Source: Polaromonas sp.
Lineage (GTDB): Bacteria > Pseudomonadota > Gammaproteobacteria > Burkholderiales > Burkholderiaceae_C
DNA: 47,860 nt
Assembly (NCBI GenBank): GCA_013824015.1
Contig: PNNC01000138.1
Coordinates: 1-47,860, forward strand
Reading direction: 5' to 3'
A model generated the notes under the pieces. The model was given only the letters and a program-made list of their open reading frames with translations. It did not search any database and had not been told where the DNA came from. Positions 18,585 through 27,235 of the stretch are shown here, one piece after another (positions within the stretch are counted from its first letter, which is position 1; each line of letters starts with the position of its first letter). A program made the position numbers and the translations under genes.

Positions 18585-18627
18585 ATAGCTGGCGGCGCTG
18601 ACCAGACAAGGGCTGCAGGCCTGTTTT
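18585..18627 (+). repeat. Interspersed palindromic repeat, family R, copy 5
   Basis: ATAGCTGGCGGCGCTGACC, ACAAGGGCTGCAGGCCTG and a T5 tail. It lies downstream of the iclR-family stop and upstream of the YebC gene, both on the minus strand. The rest of the 236-bp gap shows no gene. Confidence 0.72.
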
Positions 18628-18662
18628 TGCCTGCGGCGGCGGACGCCCGAGGTCGGCGGCTG

Positions 18663-19433
18663 TCAGTTCAGGCCGGCTTCATGTTCGATCGCGTGCTGCA
18701 CCTGAAGCAAACGCGGTCCCACGCTGTCCAGCAGCATCTGCTTGCTCAGCATGTACGCCGGTCCCCCCACGCTGGCGGCATACAGTTCGCCCTGGGGCCC
18801 GTGCATGACAAAGCCCAGCGCGTGAATGTCGGGGTGCCACTCGCCGAACGAGCTGCAATAACCGACCCGGGCATATTCCTCCAGCGCTGCGGTCAGCCGC
18901 TGCTGCACCTCGGGCCAGGCAGGGCCGCTGGCCGCGCGGATGTCCGCCAGCAGCTCCTCCCGCTGATCGGCCGGCAGCGCCGCCAGGTAGGCGCGACCCG
19001 CCGCCGACGTGGCAATGCTCATGCGTGAGCCGACGTCCATGCGGGAGAGGATCAGCGCCGACTTCGGCCGCAGTGTATCGATCAGCAGGATGTCCAGCCC
19101 GTCGCGCACGCCCAGGTGCACATTGGCGCCGGCGGTCTCGGCCAGCCCCGCCAGGTGCAAACGCGCCTGCTGCCGGAAATCGAAGCTGCGCAGGTAGGCA
19201 TTGCCCAGGTGCAGCGTGGCCGGTCCGAGCGCGTAACGCTCGCCGGCCATGGCACGCAGGAAACCGGCAGACTGCAAGGTGGCCGTCAGCCGCGAGACCG
19301 TCGCCTTGGGAATGCCGGCCCGCTCGGCCAGCTCGCGGTTGGACAGCGCTTCGCCAGCGTCGGCGACAGCGCGCAACAAGGCCAGACCGCGCGCAAGCGC
19401 ACTGACTTCATCCCTGGTCGTAAGCTCATTCAT
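18663..19433 (-). CDS. IclR family transcriptional regulator
   Basis: A 256-aa regulator. The N-terminal winged helix is ARGLALLRAVADAGEALS, LAERAGIPKATVSRLTATLQ, and GFLRAMAGERYALG. The C-terminal effector domain (from about residue 80) contains ILLIDTLRPKSAL, TSAAGRAYLAALPAD, and HALGFVMHGPQGELYAASV. It is divergent from a Bug binding protein and a TauD-type dioxygenase across a 104-bp AT-rich gap with two matching palindromes, which strongly suggests it controls that operon and itself. The ligand is presumably an organic acid. Confidence 0.93.
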   Translation of the reverse strand: MNELTTRDEVSALARGLALLRAVADAGEALSNRELAERAGIPKATVSRLTATLQSAGFLRAMAGERYALGPATLHLGNAYLRSFDFRQQARLHLAGLAETAGANVHLGVRDGLDILLIDTLRPKSALILSRMDVGSRMSIATSAAGRAYLAALPADQREELLADIRAASGPAWPEVQQRLTAALEEYARVGYCSSFGEWHPDIHALGFVMHGPQGELYAASVGGPAYMLSKQMLLDSVGPRLLQVQHAIEHEAGLN

Positions 19434-19454
19434 GGCTGAAAACCCTGATTATTT

Positions 19455-19510
19455 TGAAACTATGTTCCATTTAATTGATATTTGTCATATTATTCTGGAA
19501 CATTGTTTCA
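19455..19510. promoter_or_regulatory. Paired IclR-type operator boxes with divergent promoters
   Basis: Box 1 TGAAACTATGTTCCA (19455-19469) and box 2 TGGAACATTGTTTCA (19496-19510) are inverted copies matching at 14 of 15 positions, and each is itself nearly palindromic. Their centres are 41 bp apart, about four helical turns. For iclR (minus), ATGACA at 19488-19483 and CATAGT at 19464-19459 form a promoter with an 18-bp spacer whose -10 is inside box 1. For the Bug gene (plus), TATTAT at 19488-19493 puts the start near 19500 in box 2. Confidence 0.72.
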
Positions 19511-19537
19511 TTATTTCATAAAGTTCAGGAGACAGAT

Positions 19538-20506
19538 ATGCGTTTGATCAAGCTTTGTACAGGCATGGCGATGGCCACCCTGGCTTTGACCATGGCTGCC
19601 CCGGCTGCCGCACAGCAGTGGCCGACCGCCCCGGTCAAGATCATCATTCCTTTCCCGCCCGGTGGCCCGACCGATACGGTGGGCCGCATCCTGGCGAAAA
19701 ACCTGCAGGAGACCTGGGGCCAGACCGTGATCATCGACTACAAGCCGGGCGCCGGCACCGCCATCGGCGCGGACTTTGTGGCGAAGTCGGCTGCCGATGG
19801 CCAGACCATCGGCATGGTGAACTCCTCGCTGGCGGTCAACCCCTCGTTGCGCAAACAGCTGCCTTACGACACCCTGAAGGACCTGTCGGGCGTGACCCAG
19901 CTGTTTGACATGCAGCTGGCCATCGTCGCCCGGCCCGACGCGCCCTTCAACACCCTGAAAGAGCTGATCGAGTACGGCAAGAAGAATCCCGGCAAGCTCA
20001 ACTACGGCACGCCGGGCGCCGGCAGCACCACCCACCTGGGCGCCGAACTGCTGCAGCGTGAAGCCGGCTTCACGATGCAGCACGTGGCCATGAAAGGCAG
20101 CGCACCGGCGCATACCGAACTCATGGGCGGCCGCCTGGATCTGGTGGTCGATCCCTTTCTGTCCATCCTGCCGTATGTGCAGGGCGGCAGGATGAAGATC
20201 ATCGCCACCATGGGCGACAAACGTGTTGCCGGGCACGACTACCCGACCGTGGCAGAAACGATCCCGGGCTTCAATGTGGGGGCGCTGCTGGGCTTCGTGG
20301 TGCCGTCGGGCACGCCGAAAGCCGTGGTCCGCAAGATCCAGGCGGATACCGCCAAAGCGCTGGCCAGCCCGGAAATCCAGGCGCGGGCCAGGGAGTACGG
20401 CCTGAAGGTCGTCGGCTCGCAGCCGGATCAGTTCGACGCCTTTCTTGGCGCCGAGATGAAAAAGTGGGGCAAGGTCATCACCGACGCCAAAATCCAGATG
20501 GAGTGA
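19538..20506 (+). CDS. Tripartite tricarboxylate transporter substrate-binding protein (Bug family)
   Basis: A 322-aa secreted binding protein. A signal peptide spans residues 1-25 and is probably cut after APAAA. Typical Bug segments follow: VKIIIPFPPGGPTDTVGR, TVIIDYKPGAGTAIGADFV, YDTLKDLSGVTQ, KLNYGTPGAGSTTHLG, and LLGFVVPSGTPKAVV. ATG 19538 has an AGGAGA ribosome site 5 bp upstream. It is the first gene after the IclR-type operators and is followed 8 bp later by a TauD-like dioxygenase, implying capture and oxidation of one carboxylate substrate (inference). It is a different Bug from the one at 9667. Confidence 0.93.
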   Translation: MRLIKLCTGMAMATLALTMAAPAAAQQWPTAPVKIIIPFPPGGPTDTVGRILAKNLQETWGQTVIIDYKPGAGTAIGADFVAKSAADGQTIGMVNSSLAVNPSLRKQLPYDTLKDLSGVTQLFDMQLAIVARPDAPFNTLKELIEYGKKNPGKLNYGTPGAGSTTHLGAELLQREAGFTMQHVAMKGSAPAHTELMGGRLDLVVDPFLSILPYVQGGRMKIIATMGDKRVAGHDYPTVAETIPGFNVGALLGFVVPSGTPKAVVRKIQADTAKALASPEIQARAREYGLKVVGSQPDQFDAFLGAEMKKWGKVITDAKIQME

Positions 20507-20514
20507 GCACCACC

Positions 20515-21393
20515 ATGAGCCTGCAGATCAAACCCCTTCACCCGGTCTTCTTCGCCGAGGCCAGCGGCCTGGACCTGACCCAGCCGCTGGCGGACAAGGA
20601 CGTACGCGCCATCAACGCGGCGATGAACGAACACGCCGTGCTGCTCTGGCGCGGCCAGCCGCTGACTTCGCAGCAGCAGCTCGATTTTGCAAAACATTTC
20701 GGCCCGCTGGACATCGGCCTGAAGCGCGTGTTCAAGCGGCCCGAGCGGCTGGAGGACGAGCGCCTGATCGACATCTCCAACGTCGACGCGCAGGGCAATG
20801 TGGCGAAGCGGGACTCGCCCAAGAACCTGTCGAACTTCGCCAACCAGCTGTGGCACAGCGACAGTTCCTTCATGAACCCGCGCGCGGCCTATTCGATGCT
20901 GCACAGCGTGATCAAGCCGAGCTGGGGCGGCACCACCGAGTTTGCCGACCTGCGCGATGCCTACGACACCCTCGATGAACGCACCAAGGCAGAGATCCAG
21001 GACCTGAAGGCCGAGCATTTTGCGCTGCACACGCGCATCCTGCTGGGCGACGAGGCTTACACCGATGACCAGAAGAAAGAGATCCCGCCGGCGGTCTGGC
21101 CCCTGGTGGACACGCATCCCGGTTCAGGCCGCAAGCTGCTGTTCGTGGGCGTGCATGCGCGCCAGATTCTCGGCTGGCCGACCGCGGAAAGCCGCATGTA
21201 CCTGCAGGACCTGCTGGAGCATGCGACGCAGCGCGAACGCGTTTACCGCCACGAATGGCAGGTTGGTGACCTGGTGATGTGGGACAACCGCGCCACCCTG
21301 CACCGCGGCCGCCGCTACGACATCAGTGAGCGCCGCGAGCTGCGCAGGACGACGGTCAACGACACGCCGGAAGCGATGCTTCAGGCGGCCTGA
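20515..21393 (+). CDS. TauD/TfdA family 2-oxoglutarate-dependent dioxygenase
   Basis: A 292-aa enzyme with the full non-haem iron triad: WHSDSSF gives His114 and Asp116, and MWDNRATLHRG gives His263. A 2-oxoglutarate-binding Arg follows in ERRELRRTT (about 277). The C-terminal WDNRATLHRGRRYD block is characteristic of TfdA/TauD enzymes, which cleave or hydroxylate herbicides, sulfonates and other carboxylates. It lies 8 bp after the Bug gene and is convergent with a GST gene (12-bp gap). The substrate cannot be read from sequence. Confidence 0.93.
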   Translation: MSLQIKPLHPVFFAEASGLDLTQPLADKDVRAINAAMNEHAVLLWRGQPLTSQQQLDFAKHFGPLDIGLKRVFKRPERLEDERLIDISNVDAQGNVAKRDSPKNLSNFANQLWHSDSSFMNPRAAYSMLHSVIKPSWGGTTEFADLRDAYDTLDERTKAEIQDLKAEHFALHTRILLGDEAYTDDQKKEIPPAVWPLVDTHPGSGRKLLFVGVHARQILGWPTAESRMYLQDLLEHATQRERVYRHEWQVGDLVMWDNRATLHRGRRYDISERRELRRTTVNDTPEAMLQAA

Positions 21394-21405
21394 TGCGGAT
21401 GGCGT

Positions 21406-22110
21406 TCAGCCGCGCGCCGGAATCGCCAGACCCTTGATGACCGCGGGGCGCGCGGCGAAGGCGTCCAGCACGCGTTTGACATGGCCGAAACTGTCGAAGC
21501 CGACCAGTGCGCCGGCATCGTAAAACCCGATCAGGTTGCGCACCCAGCCGAAGGTCGCGATGTCGGCGATGGTGTAATCCGGGCCCATGATCCAGTCGCG
21601 GTCCTCGAGGCGTTTGTCGAGCACACCCAGCAGGCGTTTCGATTCGGCAACGTAGCGCTCCAGCGGCCGTTTGTCTTCGTAATCCTTGCCGGCAAACTTG
21701 TGGAAGAAGCCGAGCTGGCCGAACATCGGGCCGATGCCGCCCATCTGGAACATCAGCCACTGCAGGGTTTCGTAACGCCCGGCGGCGTCCTGCGGCAGGA
21801 ACTGGCCGGTCTTCTCGGCCAGGTAAATCAGGATGGCGCCCGACTCGAACAGGCCCAGCGGCTGGCCGCCGGGACCGTCGGGGTCGATGATGGCCGGGAT
21901 CTTGTTGTTGGCGCTCAGCGAGATGAATTCCGGCGTGAGCTGGTCGTTGCTCGCAAAGTCGACCAGGTGCGGCTCATAGGGCAGGCCGGTCTCCTCCAGC
22001 ATGATGGACACCTTCACGCCGTTGGGCGTGGGCAGTGAATACAGCTGGATGCGCTCCGGATGCCGGGCGGGCCATTTCTGGGTGATGGGAAAGCTGGAAA
22101 GAGTACGCAT
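21406..22110 (-). CDS. Glutathione S-transferase, YghU/YfcG-like (nu class)
   Basis: A 234-aa protein with the thioredoxin-like N-terminal domain: IQLYSLPTPNGVKVSIMLEE, then the glutathione-binding ANNKIPAIIDPDG and LFESGAILIYLAEKTG. The all-helical C-terminal domain includes YEDKRPLERY and DYTIADIATFGWV. Nu-class members reduce disulfides and peroxides with two glutathiones. ATG 22110 was chosen over an extension to 22359, which would be low-complexity and antisense to the neighbouring gene. It is divergent from the PPOX flavoprotein gene. Confidence 0.92.
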   Translation of the reverse strand: MRTLSSFPITQKWPARHPERIQLYSLPTPNGVKVSIMLEETGLPYEPHLVDFASNDQLTPEFISLSANNKIPAIIDPDGPGGQPLGLFESGAILIYLAEKTGQFLPQDAAGRYETLQWLMFQMGGIGPMFGQLGFFHKFAGKDYEDKRPLERYVAESKRLLGVLDKRLEDRDWIMGPDYTIADIATFGWVRNLIGFYDAGALVGFDSFGHVKRVLDAFAARPAVIKGLAIPARG

Positions 22111-22267
22111 GGTGCGGGCATTGTCTGGTCGGCCCGGGGGGCCGGGTGAAAGCCTGCACTGTAGCCGGACATGCGACAGGGGTATTGGCAGAGAGGGCGG
22201 CAAGCCATCGGCGGATCGGGCTGGACCGGGCCGGTCGCGGATAATCCCGGCAACACGGGAGCCTGCC

Positions 22268-22900
22268 ATGACCACCACCACCACCGACGCCCACAGCATT
22301 TCCAGCGTGGACCAGCTGGCGTCGCTGTTCGGCGCAGTCGGCGAGGCGTCCATCCGCAAGGAAACGGCGTTTGTCCATCCGCACTACCAGGCCATGATCG
22401 ATGCCTCGCCCTTCGCGGTGCTGGCCACGGCCGGCCCGGACGGGCTCGATGCCTCGCCGCGCGGGGATGCGCCGGGCTTTGTGCTGGTGCAGGACGCGCA
22501 CACGCTGCTGCTGCCCGAGCGCCGCGGCAACAACCGCGTGGACAGCCTGCGCAACATCCTCAATGACCCGCGGGTGGCCTTGCTGTTCCTGATCCCCGGT
22601 GTCGGTGAGACCCTGCGTGTCAACGGCCGCGCCCGCATCACGACGGCGCCGGAGCTGCTGGCGCGTTGTGTGGTGCAGGGCCAGGCGCCGAAATGTGTGA
22701 TCGTGATCAGCGTGGAATCGGTGTTTTTCCAGTGCGCGCGGGCGATCCAGCGTTCCGGCCTGTGGCAGCCGCCGGCGGCGGAACTGCGGCAGCGTGTGCC
22801 CACGCCCGGCGCCATCCTGCAGGCCCTGACCGATGCCGCGGTCGATGGCGAGGCCTACGACCGTGAACTGCCGGCGCGCCAGCGCGCCACGCTGTACTGA
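22268..22900 (+). CDS. PPOX-class FMN-dependent flavoprotein (MSMEG_1061-like)
   Basis: A 210-aa split-barrel flavoprotein of the pyridoxamine 5'-phosphate oxidase-like superfamily. Key segments are SPFAVLATAGPDGLDASPRG, FVLVQDAHTLLLPERRGNNR, RVALLFLIPGVGETLRVNGR and QCARAIQRSGLW. The conserved NNR and Arg/Gly positions match FMN phosphate binding in this group. These proteins reduce diverse small molecules; a physiological substrate is not known. ATG 22268 begins the family N-terminus. Confidence 0.88.
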   Translation: MTTTTTDAHSISSVDQLASLFGAVGEASIRKETAFVHPHYQAMIDASPFAVLATAGPDGLDASPRGDAPGFVLVQDAHTLLLPERRGNNRVDSLRNILNDPRVALLFLIPGVGETLRVNGRARITTAPELLARCVVQGQAPKCVIVISVESVFFQCARAIQRSGLWQPPAAELRQRVPTPGAILQALTDAAVDGEAYDRELPARQRATLY

Positions 22901-22928
22901 TGGCCACCGTGCCTTTGCTATAAAAACA

Positions 22929-22968
22929 ATAGCTGACGGCCCATGCCGGATATGGGCTGAGGGCCCAT
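22929..22968 (+). repeat. Interspersed palindromic repeat, family R, copy 6
   Basis: ATAGCTGACGGCCCATGCCG and ATATGGGCTGAGGGCCC. It fills the 83-bp convergent gap between the PPOX flavoprotein gene and the ABC ATPase gene. Confidence 0.72.
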
Positions 22969-22983
22969 CCGGCTTGAGATTTG

Positions 22984-23775
22984 TCAGGCGGCGTCGGTGA
23001 TCAGCCCGGCCGCGCGTTGCACTTCGATGCGGATCTCCTCGGTCAGGCGCGCCTTCAGTTCCATGAACACCGGTGTGGTCTTGACCGAATAGTGGCGCGG
23101 ATGCGTTATCGGTACCGGCAGGTCGCACTTGATGCGGCCCGGGCGCGCGCTCATCACCACCACGCGGTTGCCCATGAAGATGGCCTCGTCGATGTCGTGG
23201 GTGACAAACAGCACGGTCTTGCGCTCGGCTTCCCAGATGCCTTGCAGCAGTTCCTGCATCAGTTCGCGGGTCTGGTGGTCCAGCGCGCCGAAGGGCTCGT
23301 CCATCAGCAACATGCGCGGGTTGTTGGCCAGCGCCCGCGCCAGCGCGGTGCGCTGCTGCATGCCGCCCGAAAGCTGCTTGGGAAAATGGTTCTCGAAGCC
23401 TTTGAGGCCCACCTTCTGGATGAAGGGATGCGCAATCGCATGTTGCTCGGCCAGCGGCAGGCCTTTTTCACGCAAGCCGAAGCAGACGTTCTCGAGGATG
23501 GTCAGCCAGGGAAACAGCGTGTAGCTCTGGAACACCATGCCGCGGTCGGCGCCGGGGCCGCTGACCGGCTTGCCGTCCAGCGTGATGCTGCCGGTGCTCG
23601 GCGTGTCCAGCCCGGCCACCATGCGCAGCAAGGTGCTCTTGCCGCAGCCCGAGGGGCCGAGGATGGTGATGAAGTCGTTCTCGGCGACGCTGAGGTCGGT
23701 GGCCTGCAAGGCGACCGTGCCGCCGTTGGCGCCGGCGAAGGTCTTGGAGACCTGGGAGATTTCGAGGATGTTCAT
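22984..23775 (-). CDS. ABC transporter ATP-binding protein (nitrate/sulfonate/taurine type)
   Basis: A 263-aa ATPase. Walker A GPSGCGKST is at about 40-48, the Q-loop is MVFQSYTLFPWL, the signature is LSGGMQQR, Walker B is MLLMDEPFGALD, and the switch His is in VTHDIDEA. This arrangement is typical of the SsuB/TauB/NrtD group. It is the last gene of hutU-hutH-binding protein-permease-ATPase on the minus strand, 6 bp after the permease stop. Location suggests uptake of histidine or urocanate, though the subfamily is better known for sulfonates, nitrate and pyrimidine precursors. Confidence 0.93.
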   Translation of the reverse strand: MNILEISQVSKTFAGANGGTVALQATDLSVAENDFITILGPSGCGKSTLLRMVAGLDTPSTGSITLDGKPVSGPGADRGMVFQSYTLFPWLTILENVCFGLREKGLPLAEQHAIAHPFIQKVGLKGFENHFPKQLSGGMQQRTALARALANNPRMLLMDEPFGALDHQTRELMQELLQGIWEAERKTVLFVTHDIDEAIFMGNRVVVMSARPGRIKCDLPVPITHPRHYSVKTTPVFMELKARLTEEIRIEVQRAAGLITDAA

Positions 23776-23781
23776 AAGGGC

Positions 23782-24555
23782 TTACAGCCTTGCCCAGGGG
23801 AAAAGTTTGCGGTTCAGGGCCTTGAAGGCAAAGTCGGTGACCAGACCGATCACGCCGATCACGATGATGCCGAAGATGATCTGGTCGGTCGCCAGCAGCG
23901 CCTGGCTGTCGGTGATCATGTGGCCGATGCCGCTGGACGCACCTATCAGTTCGGCGACGATCACATAAGTCCAGGCCCAGCCCAGCACCATGCGCAGCGT
24001 CTCGGCGATTTCGGGCGCGCTGCTGGGCAGCAGCACCCGGGTGACGATGCCGCGGTCGCCCGCGCCCAGGGTGTAAGCGGCTTCGACCAGGTCGCGCCGG
24101 GTGTTGCCGACGCTGACAGCCATCATCAAGACCAGCTGGAAAAACGAGCCGATAAAAATCACCGCGAGCTTTTGCGCCTCGCCGATGCCGGCCCACAGGA
24201 TCAGCAGCGGGATGAAGGCCGAGGCCGGCAGGTAACGCGCAAAACTCACAAAGGGTTCGAAGAAGGCCTCGATCGGCTTGTAGGCGCCCATCAGCACACC
24301 CAGCGGCACGGCCAGCACGGCGGCGATCAGGAAGCCGCCGAGCACGCGCCACACCGTCATGCCGATGTCCTTGATGAAACCCTGGTTGACCAGCAGGTCG
24401 TATCCCGAACGCACCATGGTCACCGGGTCGGCCAGAAAGGTTTTGGACACATAACCGCCGAAGGTGGCGAAAGCCCAGACCGCGAAGAACAGGACGAAGA
24501 AGGAAATACCCAGCGCGATGCGGACACCGGGGGTGACAGGTTGGAGGGGGCGCAT
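23782..24555 (-). CDS. ABC transporter permease (SsuC/TauC-like)
   Basis: A 257-aa inner-membrane protein with about six hydrophobic segments, beginning VRIALGISFFVLFFAVWAF. The ATPase-coupling motif appears as the segment EAAYTLGAGDRGIVTRVLLP, and a conserved YLPASAFIPLLILWAGIG loop is seen. The terminal GVIGLVTDFAFKALNRK matches SsuC-type permeases. A hairpin-forming repeat lies between this gene and the binding-protein gene. Confidence 0.93.
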   Translation of the reverse strand: MRPLQPVTPGVRIALGISFFVLFFAVWAFATFGGYVSKTFLADPVTMVRSGYDLLVNQGFIKDIGMTVWRVLGGFLIAAVLAVPLGVLMGAYKPIEAFFEPFVSFARYLPASAFIPLLILWAGIGEAQKLAVIFIGSFFQLVLMMAVSVGNTRRDLVEAAYTLGAGDRGIVTRVLLPSSAPEIAETLRMVLGWAWTYVIVAELIGASSGIGHMITDSQALLATDQIIFGIIVIGVIGLVTDFAFKALNRKLFPWARL

Positions 24556-24575
24556 CGTTGTGTGTAGGTGGGTTT

Positions 24576-24616
24576 GTCATCCCGGGCGCCGTCAGCGACG
24601 GCGCCCGGGCATGAAC
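24576..24616. repeat. Family S hairpin between binding-protein and permease genes
   Basis: TTGTCAT (24574-24580) leads into CCCGGGCGCCGTC (24581-24593), loop AGC, and GACGGCGCCCGGG (24597-24609), a perfect 13-bp stem, then CATGAACGACA. It looks like a collapsed copy of the 8943/38237 repeat. Within the operon, such a stem can protect the upstream binding-protein mRNA or reduce read-through, giving more binding protein than membrane parts; this role is inferred. Confidence 0.8.
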
Positions 24617-24626
24617 GACATATTGC

Positions 24627-25571
24627 TTATTTCAGGAATCGCGTGTCGGCCAGCTTGCTCATGTCGGGCAGGGCCTTGATCACACCGGCCTCGAGCAGCA
24701 GGTCGGCGGCTTCCTTGCTGAAGGCCGCGTGTTCGCCGGCAAAAAACTTCTGGTTGGCGGCGCGGTCCTGCCAGCGCAGGTACTTCTGGCTGGCTTCAAA
24801 CTTGTCGGCCGGCTGCTTGACGTCGGCGCCCATGATCTCGAAACTCTTCTGCGGATCTTTCTTGATCATGTCCAGCGCTTCGAAGTAGCTGTCGGCCAGG
24901 GCCTTGGCGGCTTTCGGGTTGTCGCTCAGGAACTTGGGCGTGCAGCCCACGGTGTCCATGATCATCGGGTAGTCGAGTGTGGTCGCGATGATCTTGCCGG
25001 CTTCCGGCTTGGCACGCACGGCGCCGAGGTAGGGCTCGTACGTCATGGCGGCGTCGATGCCGTCGGTGCCGGCAATCATCGCGTTGGCGGCGGCTTGCGG
25101 CTCAAGGTTGACGATCTTCACGTCTTTCGGGCTCAGGCCGTTTTTCTTCAGCATCCAGGCCAGGGTGAACCAGGGCGCGGTGCCGGGTGCGCTGGCGGCC
25201 ACGGTTTTGCCTTTCAGGTCGCTGATTTTGGCGATGTTGGGTTTGACCACCATGCCGTCGGCGCCGTAGCTCTTGTCGAGCTGGAAGATCTGCGTGGTGG
25301 CGACGCCGTTGGCGTTCCAGACAATCCAGGTTTCCACCGTGGTCGCTGCGCACTGCACGTCACCCGAAGCGATGGCCAGGTGGCGGTCTTTTTGCGGGAT
25401 CTTCTTGATCGTCACGTCCAGGCCGTTCTTCTTGAAGATGCCGGCTTCCTTGGCCAGGGTCAGCGGCGCAAAGCCGGTCCAGCCCGACATGCCCAGCGTG
25501 ATTTTGGTTTCCTGGGCCTGCGCGGACAGGCAGGCGAGGGCGACGAGGGACAGGGTGAGCAGCTTTTTCAT
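24627..25571 (-). CDS. ABC transporter substrate-binding protein (SsuA/TauA/NMT1-like)
   Basis: A 314-aa secreted protein. The signal peptide MKKLLTLSLVALACLSAQA is followed by QETKITLGMSGWTGFAPL and LAKEAGIFKKNGLDV, the standard opening of this family, then SGDVQCAATTVET, SDLKGKTVAASAPGTAPW and TDGIDAAMTYEPYLGA. ATG 25571 is preceded (minus strand) by AGGAGTCCCC. It sits 53 bp after hutH, ahead of a permease and ATPase, so it is probably the periplasmic receptor for histidine or a histidine catabolite. The subfamily includes sulfonate, nitrate and thiamine-precursor binders, so the ligand is inferred from context only. Confidence 0.92.
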   Translation of the reverse strand: MKKLLTLSLVALACLSAQAQETKITLGMSGWTGFAPLTLAKEAGIFKKNGLDVTIKKIPQKDRHLAIASGDVQCAATTVETWIVWNANGVATTQIFQLDKSYGADGMVVKPNIAKISDLKGKTVAASAPGTAPWFTLAWMLKKNGLSPKDVKIVNLEPQAAANAMIAGTDGIDAAMTYEPYLGAVRAKPEAGKIIATTLDYPMIMDTVGCTPKFLSDNPKAAKALADSYFEALDMIKKDPQKSFEIMGADVKQPADKFEASQKYLRWQDRAANQKFFAGEHAAFSKEAADLLLEAGVIKALPDMSKLADTRFLK

Positions 25572-25624
25572 GGGGACTCCTGGTTGACGGTGGAAGGGAA
25601 GGGTGATCGACAGGTATGCAGTGT

Positions 25625-27208
25625 TCATGCCAGCCCTGCGATGGCGGGCGCGGTGTTGGCTAAACGAAGGGCGTGCAGCTCGGGCAGGTCGGCATCCAGC
25701 GCCGCCGCCATGTCGCCGCTGGCCACCAGGTGTTGCACCGCCTCGATATCGCGCGCCAGGCTGCGGTCTTCCATCATGGCCGGCGAGACGATGCGGATCA
25801 GGCGCAACACACGCTCCAGCGGCGCCGAGCTTTTGAGCGGTCGCAAAAATTCGATGCCCTGGGCGGCCGCCAGCAACTCGATGCCGACGATGTAGCTGGT
25901 ATTGCGCAGCATCGGTTGCAGCCGGCGTGCTGCGAAGGTGGCCATGCTGACATGGTCTTCCTGGTTCGCCGAGGTTGGCAGGCTGTCCACGCTGGCCGGA
26001 TGCGCCAGCGACTTGTTCTCGGAAGCCAGTGCCGCCGCCGTGACATGCACGATCATGAAGCCGGAGTTGAGCCCGGCATCGGGCGTGAGGAAAGGTGGCA
26101 GGCGCGAGACCACGGTATCGACCAGCATCGCGATGCGGCGTTCGGTGATCGCGCCGATTTCGGCAATGACGACGGCCAGTGCATCGCACGCCAGCGCGAC
26201 GGGCTCGGCATGGAAATTACCTCCAGAGAGCAGGCTGCCTTCGTCGGCAAACACCAGCGGGTTGTCGGTCACCGCATTGGCTTCGATGGTTAACACCTGC
26301 GCGGCATGACGCATCTGGTCCAGGCAGGCGCCCATGACCTGCGGTTGGCAGCGCAGGCAGTAGGGGTCCTGCACCCGGTCGTCGTTGTCCAGGTGCGACT
26401 GGCGGATGTCGCTGCCGGCGGTCAGTGCCCGGTAGGCGGCGGCGCAGGTCATCTGTCCCGGCTGGCCGCGCACCGCGTGGATGCGCGGATCAAACGGCCC
26501 GTCGCTGCCGCGCGCGGCGTCCAGCGTCAACGCGCCCGAGATCACCGCGGTCTCGAACAGGCGCTCGGTGGCAAACAGCGCGTCGAGCGCGAGCGCGGTC
26601 GAGACCTGGGTGCCGTTGATCAGCGCCAGGCCTTCCTTGGCCGACAGCGCCAACGGCTTGAGGCCGGCCAGCGCCAGCGCTTTCGCCGCCGGCAGGCGCT
26701 GGTCCTGGTAAAACACCTCGCCTTCCCCAATCAAGGGCAGGCACAGGTGCGCCAGCGGCGCGAGGTCGCCCGACGCGCCGACCGAACCCTGGCAGGGGAT
26801 CACCGGGCAGATGCCGTGGTTGTGAAGATCGAGCAGCGCATCGATCACTTCTTCACGCACGCCCGAATAGCCGCGCGCCAGGCTGGCCGCCTTGAGCAGC
26901 AGGATCAGGTGCACCACACGGGTGGGCAGCGGCTCGCCGACACCGACGGCATGGGAGCGCAGCAGCTTGAGCTGCAGGATCGCCAGGTCCTTCTTCGCTA
27001 TGCGGGTGTTCGCGAGTTTGCCGAAGCCGGTGTTGACGCCGTAGACCGCCGCGCCGCCGCTGGCGGCCTGGTGCACCAGCGCCGCGCTGGCGCGCACACC
27101 GGCGCGGCAGGCGGCATCAAGCCGGACTGCCGGCGGCACCGGCGCGCAAAGCCGGCGCAATTGCGCCAGCGACAGCTGGCCGGGAATGAGCAGTTCTTTG
27201 GCGGGCAT
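25625..27208 (-). CDS. hutH: Histidine ammonia-lyase
   Basis: A 527-aa enzyme that removes ammonia from histidine to give urocanate. The electrophilic MIO group forms from Ala145-Ser146-Gly147 in [14 protein letters not shown]. Other family blocks are [42 protein letters not shown], and [18 protein letters not shown]. It lies 27 bp downstream of hutU in the same transcription unit and precedes the ABC transporter genes. Confidence 0.97.
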   Translation of the reverse strand: MPAKELLIPGQLSLAQLRRLCAPVPPAVRLDAACRAGVRASAALVHQAASGGAAVYGVNTGFGKLANTRIAKKDLAILQLKLLRSHAVGVGEPLPTRVVHLILLLKAASLARGYSGVREEVIDALLDLHNHGICPVIPCQGSVGASGDLAPLAHLCLPLIGEGEVFYQDQRLPAAKALALAGLKPLALSAKEGLALINGTQVSTALALDALFATERLFETAVISGALTLDAARGSDGPFDPRIHAVRGQPGQMTCAAAYRALTAGSDIRQSHLDNDDRVQDPYCLRCQPQVMGACLDQMRHAAQVLTIEANAVTDNPLVFADEGSLLSGGNFHAEPVALACDALAVVIAEIGAITERRIAMLVDTVVSRLPPFLTPDAGLNSGFMIVHVTAAALASENKSLAHPASVDSLPTSANQEDHVSMATFAARRLQPMLRNTSYIVGIELLAAAQGIEFLRPLKSSAPLERVLRLIRIVSPAMMEDRSLARDIEAVQHLVASGDMAAALDADLPELHALRLANTAPAIAGLA

Positions 27209-27235
27209 GTTGTCGTGGACCGAACCGTTGGAGGC

